64,000 nucleotides of DNA from CBDDKS01 sp965230335 (GTDB lineage: Bacteria; Pseudomonadota; Gammaproteobacteria; Enterobacterales; Kangiellaceae), in contig CBDDKS010000006.1 of the NCBI GenBank assembly GCA_965230335.1, positions 2,790,001 to 2,854,000 on the forward strand. The letters run 5' to 3'. Below the pieces are notes generated by a model. It saw only the letters and a list, made by a program, of their open reading frames with translations. It ran no database searches and was not told where the DNA came from. Below, piece after piece: positions 35,759-45,170 of this stretch. Every line of letters starts with the position of its first letter. The first letter of the stretch is position 1. The translations under genes were made by a program, and so were the position numbers.

Positions 35759-37723
35759 ATGCACAATACATTCTTTTTTTTGAAATGGTTCGATTTAAAA
35801 AACAATGATTGTTTTTTAAACTATAGCCTTTGTATGTTGTTGTTAATTGGTTTGTCTTTGACCAGTGTTCATCTTGATGCTAATGATAATCTAAAAGCCT
35901 TACAGTCATTAAAAATTCATTCAAAAGAAAAAATTAACATACAGGAATTGAGTTTTGGAGAAATGGTTTATGATTATTATCAGGAAAATTATTTTTCTGC
36001 ATTGACCCATTTATTGGTTGCTGAAAAACGTAATGCATTAACTGTGCATGAAAAAGATGCTGAACTACTAAAAGGTGTTGTTTATTTAAGTTATGGCATG
36101 CTGATTACGGCGGAGGAGCTATTTAAAAAGTTATTAACAACCAAAAAAGATAATCGAGTTATAGCACAAGTTCAATTTTATTTGGGTAAAACACAGTATT
36201 TAAATGGGCAGTATGATAAGGCAAACAATAATTTATTAAAATCGGTTGATTTATTATCAAAGATATTAAAAGAAGAAAGTTATATTATGTTATCTCAAAT
36301 AGCATATGACAATCAAAATGAAGCATTAGCGATTGATTATTTAAATAAAGTATCAAAAAAAACAGAAAATGGAAAATTTGCATTGTTTAATCTGGCTATT
36401 TTTTTATTGCAGGAAGATAAACTCAAAGAAGCCTTAAAATTATTTGGTAAAATCCAGGTCAATGAAAAGTCAAGTGAAGTAGAGTTGAATCTATATGATA
36501 GAATGAATTTGTCTTTAGGGTATTATTTTCTATCAAAGAAAAGTTCAGAAAAAGCGCGTCATTATTTATCTAAAATTCGTTTGACAGGCGTATTTAGTAA
36601 TCGCGCTGTTTTGGCCTTGGGATGGACTTATTCGCAATCAGGCGTCTATGAAAAATCTATTGCCTATTGGAATGAATTGGTGAATCGTGATTTACGCGAT
36701 GCTGCCAATCAGGAAGCCGTATTAGCCTTGGCATTTGCTTATTATCAGAATGGTGCAAAAAAAGAAGCTTTGGAAACTTTTGTAAAAGCAGCCGCTATTT
36801 ATGGACAACAGTTGAGTTTAATTGATAAGGCTCAAACAGAATTAAAACAAGCACTTTTCCAAAAGTGGCTGGATTCAAGAGGTCTTTTTGGAGATAAAAT
36901 TTTTCAAAAGTGGGCAAGAGGTGATGTGCCAATAACAGACAGTAAAATTGAATACTACTTTCAGGATATTACATCATCCAATGAATTTAACCAATATTTT
37001 TATCAGTTTCAGGAAATGTCACATTTATTATTAGTCTTACAAAGATGGCGTCGTCAATTGCCTGTTTTTCAGGAAATGTTAGACAATCATAAAATGCGTT
37101 ATGAACGGACAAAACCTAAGATTGACTCACGTCGTCAAGTGTTATTAGAAGATAATTGGCATAAGCAATTTAATATACTTTCAGAAAAAATTTCAGTAGA
37201 AAAAAAGATCGATAATCTTTGGTTGTTTGCAACACCAGAAGAGAAAGAGATTTACCAGTCATTAGTCGATATGGAAAAAACCTTTGAACAATTATCTGCA
37301 CATCATATGGATGTTGAAGAACAAAAAGAACAGTGGCGAAGAATTAAAGGTGTACTTTTATGGGATATTGCAGAATCATATGGCAAAAGACATCATAAGC
37401 TGATGAAAGTACAAAAACAATCCAAGCAAGCGTTAAAAATACTGGATGAGCGTGATATTAAGCTACAACAAGTAGAAAAAGAAGCTTTTAGACGTTTTTC
37501 TCAATATGATGGCCGTATTGAAAAAATTGATCAGACAATCCAACGGCTTGAAAAACAGGTTAATCAATTTAAATCCATAACACAAAACAAAATGCAGGAT
37601 ATATTGTTTAGAAATTTAAATAAACGTCAAAAAGAATTAGATTTTTTGTTGGCTCAGGCGGAATTGTCTATCGCAAAAATACAAGATGAAGCTATTGACA
37701 GGATATTAGAGAACGAGAAATGA
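35759..37723 (+). CDS. TPR-repeat protein with C-terminal coiled coil (operon gene 2)
   Basis: A 654-aa exported protein. The N-terminus has a long signal anchor or a start further in (CMLLLIGLSLTSVHLDANDN); an in-frame ATG at 35834 would shorten it. Residues 60-380 are TPR helices (VQFYLGKTQYLNGQYDKANN; AVLALGWTYSQSGVYEKSIA; LALAFAYYQNGAKKEALE). Residues 480-650 are a coiled coil (RRFSQYDGRIEKIDQTIQRL). Such TPR scaffolds bind partners in the periplasm. It overlaps the next gene by four bases (ATGA). Confidence 0.78.
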   Translation: MHNTFFFLKWFDLKNNDCFLNYSLCMLLLIGLSLTSVHLDANDNLKALQSLKIHSKEKINIQELSFGEMVYDYYQENYFSALTHLLVAEKRNALTVHEKDAELLKGVVYLSYGMLITAEELFKKLLTTKKDNRVIAQVQFYLGKTQYLNGQYDKANNNLLKSVDLLSKILKEESYIMLSQIAYDNQNEALAIDYLNKVSKKTENGKFALFNLAIFLLQEDKLKEALKLFGKIQVNEKSSEVELNLYDRMNLSLGYYFLSKKSSEKARHYLSKIRLTGVFSNRAVLALGWTYSQSGVYEKSIAYWNELVNRDLRDAANQEAVLALAFAYYQNGAKKEALETFVKAAAIYGQQLSLIDKAQTELKQALFQKWLDSRGLFGDKIFQKWARGDVPITDSKIEYYFQDITSSNEFNQYFYQFQEMSHLLLVLQRWRRQLPVFQEMLDNHKMRYERTKPKIDSRRQVLLEDNWHKQFNILSEKISVEKKIDNLWLFATPEEKEIYQSLVDMEKTFEQLSAHHMDVEEQKEQWRRIKGVLLWDIAESYGKRHHKLMKVQKQSKQALKILDERDIKLQQVEKEAFRRFSQYDGRIEKIDQTIQRLEKQVNQFKSITQNKMQDILFRNLNKRQKELDFLLAQAELSIAKIQDEAIDRILENEK

Positions 37724-40578
37724 CCTATTTAAATTCAAAGATACATAAATTCACTTGCTATTGTATAGTTTCATGTTTATTACCACTTCTTATATCGAGT
37801 TGTAGTTTATTTTTCGGTGGTAAACGTCATTTAAAAGATGCCAATCCTAAAGTTTCTTTTATTGAATCAAAAAAAATATCAATACCACCTTCACGTATAG
37901 AAAATGTCAGTACGAAAGAAGTGATTCGTTCTTACGAAAAGCTAATGCAGTCACCTCATCCTGATGTAAAACGTCAGGCAACACGTCGTTTGGCAAATTT
38001 AATATTACGATTGGCAGAAGTTCGATTTTTAAGAATCAATGATGGTGTTGATGAATCTCAATTGCCGGAAGTAATACGTGATGCGAGCTTTGAGAAAGCG
38101 GCCGAACTCTATCAATCCGTATTGTCCGATTTCGAAAAACAGGCTGATGATGCGACGATTCGTTATCAGTTATCACGTGCATTATCATTATCAGGTCAAT
38201 CAGCCGGTTCACTCAAACAATTGGATCAATTGGTTACTTTAAATCCTGAGGCAAAAGAACTGGTAGAAGTTGAGTTCAGACGAGGAGAGGCTTATTTTTT
38301 GAAAAAAGAATTTAGAAAAGCAGAAAAAGCATATAACACGGTTTTAGAGCAAGGACAACAAACACAGTATTATGAAAAAGCACTCTATAAAAGAGGCTGG
38401 GCTTTATTTAAATTACACGATTATGAATATGCATTGGAAAATTTATTTCCTTTGTTAGAACGGTTGTTAATAAATCAAGGGAATAGTTTGGAAGTTAAAA
38501 ATGTATTGTCTGATTTAATTGATGATACTTATAGAGCTATTTCATTGTCATTTTTCCATTTATTGGGACATGAGTCTGTTGATGATTATTTTACAAAATC
38601 AGGAAAAAAAGAGTATGAAGATGAAGTCTATCAACACTTGGCAACATTGTATCTGTCTCAAAAACGTTTTCAGGATACAGCAAATACCTATACTGCTTTT
38701 GTTCAGCGTCATCCATTGCATGACAGTTCGCCTTTTTTTAGTCTGAAAATTGCACAAGTCTACATTGATGGTGGTTTTCCTTCTTTAGTTTTGCCTGCCA
38801 AAGAAAAGTTTTTGAAAAGTTATGGTATTAAAAGCTTGTTTTGGAAAAATGCCGATGAAAGTATGAAACAGCGCTTATTATCTGACGTAAAAACAAATTT
38901 GGATGAAGTCTCCAGCCACTACCATGCTAAAGCACAAAAATCAAAAACCAAAGAAAACTATTTGATTGCAGCAGATTGGTATAGTCACTTCCTATTGATG
39001 TATCAAGAGGAAGAGAAGAGAGCGCCCTATCATTTTCTCATGGCTGAAGCTTTATACGATGCAGGGGAATATAAAAAAGCCATAGAGGCTTTTGATCATA
39101 TTGCCTATCAGTACCAGACATACGAAAAAAGAGAGCAGGCAGCGTATAATATTTTATTGGCTTATCAGCAGTTATCTAAAGCATTGCCTAAAAATGAGTT
39201 AGAAGTAAGGAAGAATTATCAATTAAGTATGATTAATTACTCTTTATTGTATGGAGATAATTTTCCGAAATCATCACGAGCGCCATCATTATTGTTGAGA
39301 GCTGCAGAAGACTTGATTGTACATAAAAAAATAGAAGAAGCGATAAAAGCTTCGGAAAAATTTCTGGCGTTACCAACAAAATTATCTTTGCAGCAATCGG
39401 ATAGAGCAAGGGTGATTATTGCGAATGGCTTGTTTGATTTACAAGATTATCCCATGGCTGAAAAAGCGATATCAGAGGTTATCAGCCAAAATAAGCTGTC
39501 TACTAAAGCGATGAGTGACTTTAGAGAATTACGGGCACAAACTATTTACAAACAAGCAGAGCATTTGAAGTTAAATGATCAACTGGCAGAAGCGGTTAAA
39601 GAATATCAGCGTTTATCTGCCGTTGAACCTCGTGTTTCCATTCGTGCTAACGCTGATTATGATGCTATAACGTTATTGATGAAATTAGAGCGTTGGTCTC
39701 ATGCCAAAGTGATGTTAGAGGATTTTCAGACTCGTTTCCCCAAACATCAACTGGCCACGACACTCAATGATAAATTAGCGCTGGTGTATGAAAAAACAGA
39801 AGCATGGGATCAAGCAGCACTTTACTATGGAAAAATTGCTAAAAGTACCAAAGATGTGACTAAGGCAAAAGACTTAATGGTTTATTCGGCTGAGTTATAT
39901 GAAAAATCAGGCAAGACTCAAAGTGCGTTAAACACGTATAAAAACTTGGTGAATCAATATGCCATGGCGCCCACTCAAAATTTCGAAGTGCATGCAAAAC
40001 TGATTGACCTTTCCGAAAAGGTCGGTCGTGTTTCTGATGTCAATGTGTGGCATAGAAAATTACTCAATCAATATCAAAAAACCAATCAAAAATCAGATAG
40101 GATACGATTTTTGGCTGCTCGTTCAGCTTTTGCACTGACAGAACCTAAATTTCATAAATTTAAGCAAATTCGTTTAAACTTACCTTTGGATAAATCCTTA
40201 AAAAGAAAAAAAGAAGCCATGAACGATGCATTAAAAGGATACAATGATGTTGGAAAATTTAAAGTGGCTGAGTTTACGACAGCCAGTACTCATAGAGTGG
40301 GTCAACTGTATCAATTGCTGGCAAAAGATATTTTAAAATCTGAACGACCTAAAGGTTTGAGTGAAGAAGCCCTTGAAGAATATGGGTATTTAATTGAAGA
40401 TCAGGCATTTCCATTTGAAGAGAAAGCGATCAATATCTTTCAAACCAATTCTCAACGGGCATCCAATGTGATTTATGACGACTGGGTCAAAGCGTCTTAC
40501 AAGGCTTTGGCAAATTTACAGCCAGCACGTTATGATAAAAATGAAATCTATGAACTTTGGTACGGTATTGCACCATGA
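37720..40578 (+). CDS. Large TPR lipoprotein (operon gene 3)
   Basis: A 952-aa protein with a lipoprotein signal ending LLPLLISSC (Cys about residue 28). The whole mature part is TPR/Sel1-like helices: YRLAVE-type pairs such as EFRRGEAYFLKKEFRKAEKA, ALYKRGWALFKLHDYEYALE and HAKAQKSKTKENYLIAADWY. It resembles the long TPR proteins GltD/GltE-like of Agl/Glt envelope machines in architecture only. An outer-membrane or peptidoglycan-linked scaffold is the likely role. Overlaps the previous gene by four bases and the following gene at its stop. Confidence 0.8.
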   Translation: MTYLNSKIHKFTCYCIVSCLLPLLISSCSLFFGGKRHLKDANPKVSFIESKKISIPPSRIENVSTKEVIRSYEKLMQSPHPDVKRQATRRLANLILRLAEVRFLRINDGVDESQLPEVIRDASFEKAAELYQSVLSDFEKQADDATIRYQLSRALSLSGQSAGSLKQLDQLVTLNPEAKELVEVEFRRGEAYFLKKEFRKAEKAYNTVLEQGQQTQYYEKALYKRGWALFKLHDYEYALENLFPLLERLLINQGNSLEVKNVLSDLIDDTYRAISLSFFHLLGHESVDDYFTKSGKKEYEDEVYQHLATLYLSQKRFQDTANTYTAFVQRHPLHDSSPFFSLKIAQVYIDGGFPSLVLPAKEKFLKSYGIKSLFWKNADESMKQRLLSDVKTNLDEVSSHYHAKAQKSKTKENYLIAADWYSHFLLMYQEEEKRAPYHFLMAEALYDAGEYKKAIEAFDHIAYQYQTYEKREQAAYNILLAYQQLSKALPKNELEVRKNYQLSMINYSLLYGDNFPKSSRAPSLLLRAAEDLIVHKKIEEAIKASEKFLALPTKLSLQQSDRARVIIANGLFDLQDYPMAEKAISEVISQNKLSTKAMSDFRELRAQTIYKQAEHLKLNDQLAEAVKEYQRLSAVEPRVSIRANADYDAITLLMKLERWSHAKVMLEDFQTRFPKHQLATTLNDKLALVYEKTEAWDQAALYYGKIAKSTKDVTKAKDLMVYSAELYEKSGKTQSALNTYKNLVNQYAMAPTQNFEVHAKLIDLSEKVGRVSDVNVWHRKLLNQYQKTNQKSDRIRFLAARSAFALTEPKFHKFKQIRLNLPLDKSLKRKKEAMNDALKGYNDVGKFKVAEFTTASTHRVGQLYQLLAKDILKSERPKGLSEEALEEYGYLIEDQAFPFEEKAINIFQTNSQRASNVIYDDWVKASYKALANLQPARYDKNEIYELWYGIAP

Positions 40579-41201
40579 TGAGACGCATAACCTTTTTGAA
40601 GCGATCAGTGGTATATTGCACAAGTGCATTATTGATGATCAGTTGTGCCGTTAAATCACCACAACAACAAGAAGAAATACCCGTAATAGCGCATCAGGAG
40701 ATTCCATTACCACAAAATATTCAGGATATTATTCAACAGGCGCAGTCCATGGCGAATAATAACCAGATGGCCAATAGTGTCCAATTACTGATGCAAACCT
40801 TAGCTGAATATCCAGATTATCCTCAATTGTTACTCAATGTTGCTGGTATTGAATTGCGTCAGAATCAGTTTAAGAAAGCAAAAAAATCTGTAGAGGATGC
40901 CATTCATATCAATGGCCAATATGCCCCCAGTCATAATTTATATGGCATTGTGCTTCGTCATTTAGGGGAGTTTGATGTAGCCAGACAAGCCTATGAAAAA
41001 GCGATTACGTTAAACCCCAATTATCTGCAGGCTTTACTGAATGCAGGTATTCTGGCAGATCTGTATTTAATGGACTGGCCAGCGGCATTGGGTTATTTTC
41101 AGCAATATCAAAAAGTGAGAGGTCAGGCAGACCCAAAAGTGAATGCCTGGATTGTTGAGCTAAAGCGACGTATGTCAAAGTCGCCAGCCAAAGCAAAATA
41201 A
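40575..41201 (+). CDS. Small TPR lipoprotein (operon gene 4)
   Basis: A 208-aa lipoprotein. The ATG at 40575 overlaps the preceding TGA (ATGA), giving MMRRITFLKRSVVYCTSALLMISC with lipobox MISC. Three TPR-like pairs follow (YPQLLLNVAGIELRQNQFKK, SHNLYGIVLRHLGEFDVARQ, LQALLNAGILADLYLMDWP). A longer in-frame reading from 40557 lacks a signal-peptide match. It resembles PilF/NlpI-type lipoproteins that assist assembly, and its overlap links it to the large TPR protein. Confidence 0.8.
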   Translation: MMRRITFLKRSVVYCTSALLMISCAVKSPQQQEEIPVIAHQEIPLPQNIQDIIQQAQSMANNNQMANSVQLLMQTLAEYPDYPQLLLNVAGIELRQNQFKKAKKSVEDAIHINGQYAPSHNLYGIVLRHLGEFDVARQAYEKAITLNPNYLQALLNAGILADLYLMDWPAALGYFQQYQKVRGQADPKVNAWIVELKRRMSKSPAKAK

Positions 41202-41221
41202 CATCAAATGGGTAATTTCAT

Positions 41222-41602
41222 ATGAAGATCATACAAATTTATTGTATTTTAACTATAGTAATACATGTTACCTCTGCAGCCATATCTCCGGTTTTTGCTC
41301 AGGATGAAGAAAAAGCAGGTGAAAAAAAGCAACAGGTTAAGCAGCAAACAACAAAGCCCAAACCTGTCAAAGCAACAACCAGAGTGAAACAATCTCGATT
41401 GGGTTTAACCATTAAGGGCAATCAGGAGCTGCCTAATGTGCTGTATATTGTTCCCTGGAAAGCGGGCCCTAAACATGATGTGAGTCCTATACAGGGGCGT
41501 ATTGTAGAGGAAGTGTTTGGTCCGGTAGAACCGCATGTTTTTAAACGCAAAATTAAACTGTATAAGGCGTTACAAAAACAACCCGGGAATGATAAAAAGT
41601 GA
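41222..41602 (+). CDS. Small exported protein with KEK-rich linker (operon gene 5)
   Basis: A 126-aa protein. Signal peptide MKIIQIYCILTIVIHVTSAA with cleavage near VFA-QDEE. Then comes a Lys/Gln/Glu-rich linker (EEKAGEKKQQVKQQ) and a C-terminal conserved-looking part: IKGNQELPNVLYIVPWKAG, then IVEEVFGPVEPHVF. No named domain was recognised. It is 20 bp after the TPR lipoprotein and 167 bp before exbB, so a second promoter may sit in that gap. Confidence 0.68.
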   Translation: MKIIQIYCILTIVIHVTSAAISPVFAQDEEKAGEKKQQVKQQTTKPKPVKATTRVKQSRLGLTIKGNQELPNVLYIVPWKAGPKHDVSPIQGRIVEEVFGPVEPHVFKRKIKLYKALQKQPGNDKK

Positions 41603-41769
41603 ACTATGTCACATTTTTTGCATTTCGAGATTTAAGTTTCCAAGAGCCTTATATACTTAAAGAATGAAACACTGTTATGTCGAACAGTCTGTCAACAAAA
41701 AAATGAATTAGAGACGCTATTTATGTACTTTGTAACCCTTACAATCCAACCCTTTAACGGAGACAAATC

Positions 41770-42612
41770 ATGTCAGGAATAATGTCCTTTGTCTTAGCCA
41801 ATGCCAGTGATCTGCCGACACTAGAAACACAGGCACCTGTTGAAAAAGGCTTATTTGTTACCGTCGCTGAGTTTTTTCAGGAAGGCGGTGTGTTTATGTA
41901 TATTATTTTAGCGGTCATGGTCATTGGTTTTGCCATCGCCATTGAACGCTATATTTATTTACACTTGATTAAAATAAAAAATCAGATGATATGGAAAAGG
42001 TTATTGCCTGCCATTAATAAAGGGGATTTCAAATTGGCGTTGGATACTGCCTCAAAATCAAAATCGGCATTAGGCCGCATTCTGGCTTATGGTCTTGCAA
42101 AAGCCAATCAAGGCCGGCGCCATGATGATCTTGAAATGGCGATGGAAGAAGGCTTGATGGAAATAACACCACGTCTGGAAAAGCGTACACAGTATATTGC
42201 CACTTTTGCCAATATTGCTACCTTGCTTGGGTTATTAGGGACTATTTTGGGATTGATCAATGCTTTTACTGCGGTTGCCAATGTTGATCCTGCTGAAAAA
42301 GCCAATTTGTTATCTGCCAGTATTTCTGTTGCTATGAATACAACAGCTTTCGGTTTGATGGCTGCGATTCCTCTGTTATTAGTGTATACCGTTTTACAAA
42401 GTAAAACCTCTGAGATTCTGGACAGTTTGGAAATGGCAACGGTTAAGTTTGTGAATGTGGCTCGTGGCATACAGGCCAATAAAGACAATATTCGTTCAAA
42501 GCAACAAACCACAAATAGTATTGGGCAACGTCCTGGTACACCCAGCCAGGTACCAGCCGGTAATATGGCGGCAAGAGTTGCTGCTGAAAGAACTGCTGCC
42601 CGTAATAAATAA
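41770..42612 (+). CDS. MotA/TolQ/ExbB proton channel family protein (operon gene 6)
   Basis: A 280-aa inner-membrane stator-type subunit. Three membrane segments: near residues 41-58 (VFMYIILAVMVIGFAIAI), 138-160 (TFANIATLLGLLGTILGLIN) and 176-206 (VAMNTTAFGLMAAIPLLLVY). LLGLLGTILGLINAF and the TTAFGLMAAIP motif are the family's proton-channel core. The C-terminal 40 residues are soluble and polar. With the two ExbD proteins downstream it forms the proton-motive-force engine. AUG at 41770 lies after GGAGAC; a possible promoter occupies the preceding gap. Confidence 0.93.
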   Translation: MSGIMSFVLANASDLPTLETQAPVEKGLFVTVAEFFQEGGVFMYIILAVMVIGFAIAIERYIYLHLIKIKNQMIWKRLLPAINKGDFKLALDTASKSKSALGRILAYGLAKANQGRRHDDLEMAMEEGLMEITPRLEKRTQYIATFANIATLLGLLGTILGLINAFTAVANVDPAEKANLLSASISVAMNTTAFGLMAAIPLLLVYTVLQSKTSEILDSLEMATVKFVNVARGIQANKDNIRSKQQTTNSIGQRPGTPSQVPAGNMAARVAAERTAARNK

Positions 42613-42626
42613 AAGGAATTTTATTC

Positions 42627-43157
42627 ATGGCTTTTCGTCACAAAAAGCGAGAACGTCAAGTTAACGCTGAGCTTAATATTACCGCGTTTATGAATTTAAT
42701 GGTGGTATTGGTTCCTTTCTTATTAATCACAGCGGTGTTTTCACAGGTATCTATTTTGAATTTGAATTTGCCAGGAACGGCGGCTGCACCGGAAACACCA
42801 GACAAACCACAAAAAGCATTAGAGGTTGTTGTTAGAAAAGATAAACTGGAACTGATTGAACGGGCATCAGGCAGTTTAAAAGTCATACCCAATATAACCT
42901 CAGGACATGATTTTAAAGCACTGAATGATGCATTGAAAGTTGTCAAAGCCAATGCTGAATTTGCTGAAATGACCAATATTTTATTACTGATGGAAGAAGA
43001 AACACCCTACGATTTAATTATTAAAACCATGGATGCTGTTCGTATGGCTGAACAAACGGCTGTGGATGCCAGGGGTAATGAAAGTAAGGTGTATGCAGAA
43101 TTATTTCCCGATATTTCCATAGGTAATGCACCCATTCTTGACGGGACTTCTTCCTAA
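42627..43157 (+). CDS. ExbD/TolR-like protein lacking the channel aspartate (operon gene 7)
   Basis: A 176-aa protein with one membrane helix (residues 20-40, AFMNLMVVLVPFLLITAVF) and a periplasmic domain. Aligning ELNITAFMNL with TolR EINVVPLLDV puts Asn23 where TolR/ExbD have the proton-binding Asp. The codon is AAT, so this is not a misreading. The remainder (VVVRKDKLELIERA, DLIIKTMDAVRMAE) is ordinary ExbD periplasmic fold. It is followed without a gap by a second ExbD that keeps the Asp, so the pair may be a specialised heterodimer. Confidence 0.9.
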   Translation: MAFRHKKRERQVNAELNITAFMNLMVVLVPFLLITAVFSQVSILNLNLPGTAAAPETPDKPQKALEVVVRKDKLELIERASGSLKVIPNITSGHDFKALNDALKVVKANAEFAEMTNILLLMEEETPYDLIIKTMDAVRMAEQTAVDARGNESKVYAELFPDISIGNAPILDGTSS

Positions 43158-43660
43158 TGGCTGTTCGAACGCATAAAAGAAACAGAAAGCGTCGTTTATC
43201 GGGCGGAAATCTACAATTGGTTTCATTAATGGATATTTTTACCATATTGGTTTTTTTCTTATTGGTGAATTCTTCCAGTGTAGAACAGTTGCCAAATAAT
43301 AAAACAATAAAATTACCAGAATCAACAGCAGAGCGTTTACCTAAAGAAACATTACTGATTATGATCAATAACGATGATATTATTGTTCAGGGTAAAAAAG
43401 TAGCCAGTGCCAGTCAGGTGATGAATAGCAATGACAATGTGATTCCTAATCTAAAAAAAGAATTACAATTTTTGTTACAGGAAAAAATACAACTGTTTCA
43501 GGAAAAAGACAAACCGGGTGAAGCGACAGTTATGGGTGACAAAGAAATTCCCTATAAATTACTAAAGCGTATTTTATATACACTCAGTGAAGCCAATTAC
43601 AAGAATATATCCTTGGCAGTTGTTAAAAAATCAGAAAGTAAAGAGGCAAATAGTTTCTAA
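43157..43660 (+). CDS. ExbD/TolR-like protein with the channel aspartate (operon gene 8)
   Basis: A 167-aa ExbD/TolR-like protein. The membrane helix LVSLMDIFTILVFFLLVNS has Asp26 at the proton-channel position. The periplasmic part contains ETLLIMINNDDIIVQGKKVA and later AVVKKSESKEANS. Its ATG overlaps the preceding stop by one base (TAATG), and its own stop overlaps the next ATG the same way, so translation of the engine is tightly coupled. It is the likely proton-responsive partner of the ExbB-like protein. Confidence 0.9.
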   Translation: MAVRTHKRNRKRRLSGGNLQLVSLMDIFTILVFFLLVNSSSVEQLPNNKTIKLPESTAERLPKETLLIMINNDDIIVQGKKVASASQVMNSNDNVIPNLKKELQFLLQEKIQLFQEKDKPGEATVMGDKEIPYKLLKRILYTLSEANYKNISLAVVKKSESKEANSF

Positions 43661-44634
43661 TGTATGCTTCTTATGCTTTAAACTTAGAACCTCTATTACC
43701 TTGGGAAGTCCTTCCAGAAGAAAGGAAACGTTTTAACAAAATTTTATTGATATTAGGAGGAGGGGCTCTATTACTGGCTGTCATATTAACTTGGATAGAT
43801 GTGCCGGATGACAGACAAGTGGCTCATAAAGTACCTGATAGATTAGTGCAGTTGGTTTTGGAAAAAAAACAAAAAAAGGTCATACCTCCACCTGTGATAC
43901 CGAAAAAAGAGGAAAAAAAAGTAGAAGAAAAGAAGGAAGAAAAACCTAAAGAAAAAAAAGTTGAACCCAAAAAAGAAGAACCTAAAAAAATTGAAGAAGT
44001 TAAACCCAAACCTGAGGTTGTCAAGCCGTCTGCCAAACAAATTGCAGAAGAACGTGTTGCTGTTTTTGATGCTTTTGCAGACTTACGGGAAAATGAAACT
44101 GTGGCAGAATTACAGGAAAACACACAGTTATCAAAAGGGGCTTCTGTTCAACAAAAAACACAGAGAGCTGTCATTGGTGACTCTGCCTTAAAAGACAGTG
44201 GAGGGATTAATACTTCTGTTGCCAGTAGCAGTCGAGGTGGCGGTGGTTCTTTAAGAGGTGCTGGAACAACCAGCGTGGCCAGTAAAATTGAAGGGCTACG
44301 AGCTGCTTCATCGGGTACTGGTGACGCTAAGGAATCAAACAGTGGACAACGTACCAGTGAAAATATTCAACTAACTTTTGATCAAAATCAGGGACGCATT
44401 TACACGGCTTATTATCGTGCTTTAAGAGATAATCCTACATTGCAGGGTAAAGTGGTTTTTAAATTAAAAATTGCTTCTTCAGGCAAAGTGTTAGCCGTTT
44501 CTATTGTCTCCAGTCAACTGAATGACAATAAATTAGAAAGGCGTCTGATTTCTGCGATAAAGCGATTGAATTTTGGCTCGAAAGCCACCAAGGTATGGGA
44601 AGGTACTTATTCCATCGATTTTGCACCACAATAA
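43660..44634 (+). CDS. TonB-like protein with AgmX/PglI-type C-terminus (operon gene 9)
   Basis: A 324-aa TonB-type energy transducer. One membrane helix (residues 27-46, ILLILGGGALLLAVILTWID) leads to a long Lys/Glu/Pro linker (about 65-125, EKKVEEKKEEKPKEKK...) that can span the periplasm. A Gly/Ser-rich stretch follows, then a C-terminal domain (IQLTFDQNQGRIYTAYYRAL, VVFKLKIASSGKVLAVSIVS) that matches the AgmX/PglI C-terminal fold of myxobacterial gliding and related proteins. It would carry force from the ExbBD engine to the TPR lipoproteins. Last gene of the overlapped series. Confidence 0.88.
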   Translation: MYASYALNLEPLLPWEVLPEERKRFNKILLILGGGALLLAVILTWIDVPDDRQVAHKVPDRLVQLVLEKKQKKVIPPPVIPKKEEKKVEEKKEEKPKEKKVEPKKEEPKKIEEVKPKPEVVKPSAKQIAEERVAVFDAFADLRENETVAELQENTQLSKGASVQQKTQRAVIGDSALKDSGGINTSVASSSRGGGGSLRGAGTTSVASKIEGLRAASSGTGDAKESNSGQRTSENIQLTFDQNQGRIYTAYYRALRDNPTLQGKVVFKLKIASSGKVLAVSIVSSQLNDNKLERRLISAIKRLNFGSKATKVWEGTYSIDFAPQ

Positions 44635-44746
44635 ATCATTTTCATATTTTAGTCTTAATTACCCAGAATTCAGGTTAATTAAAGTGATTCTTCTCTAATT
44701 AACGCTATAATTGTGAGTATGTATTTTTGTTTTGGATGGCGCACAG

Positions 44747-45082
44747 ATGACTCCTAAAATTATTGAAAATCCTTTGTATGTTTTGCTAAGACAGGGAAAA
44801 GTAGAAGAATTTAACCAACAAAGGGATAAAACAGCCGCCTTAGATTTCTCATGTTGTGATTTTCGAAGTATCGACTTGAGAGGGTTGTGTGCTGAAAATA
44901 TTGATTTTAGTAATGCTTATTTTCGTAATGCCGACTTGAGAGGCATTGACTTTAGGCAGTCACAGATTGAAGGTGCCAGTTTTGCCAGTGCACAAATATC
45001 GGGATGTTACTTTCCAAAAACATTTTCTGCTACAGAGCTTGAATTGTCTGTCAGTCGAGGCATTCGTATTCGAGCAGTCTAG
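44747..45082 (+). CDS. Pentapeptide-repeat protein
   Basis: A 111-aa cytoplasmic protein from the ATG at 44747; a TTG at 44732 is the upstream alternative. Residues 30-85 have A(D/N)LxF-type pentapeptides (DFSCCDFRSIDLRGLCAENI, DFSNAYFRNADLRGIDFRQS) forming about two turns of a right-handed beta helix. Family members include gyrase protectors, but this one is short and has no partner. It follows the TonB-like gene by 112 bp and may be read with it or independently. Confidence 0.78.
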   Translation: MTPKIIENPLYVLLRQGKVEEFNQQRDKTAALDFSCCDFRSIDLRGLCAENIDFSNAYFRNADLRGIDFRQSQIEGASFASAQISGCYFPKTFSATELELSVSRGIRIRAV

Positions 45083-45170
45083 GATGAATAATTCCTTATC
45101 CTTCATAACCTATTTTCTTCAATGGATGACTTCACTAGTGAAGCTGGATAACTCATAATACAAGTTTATC

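Noticed and set aside
43824..44123. Phe/Ser-rich minus-strand reading frames
   Set aside because: They are the complement of the Lys/Glu/Pro codons of the TonB-like linker.
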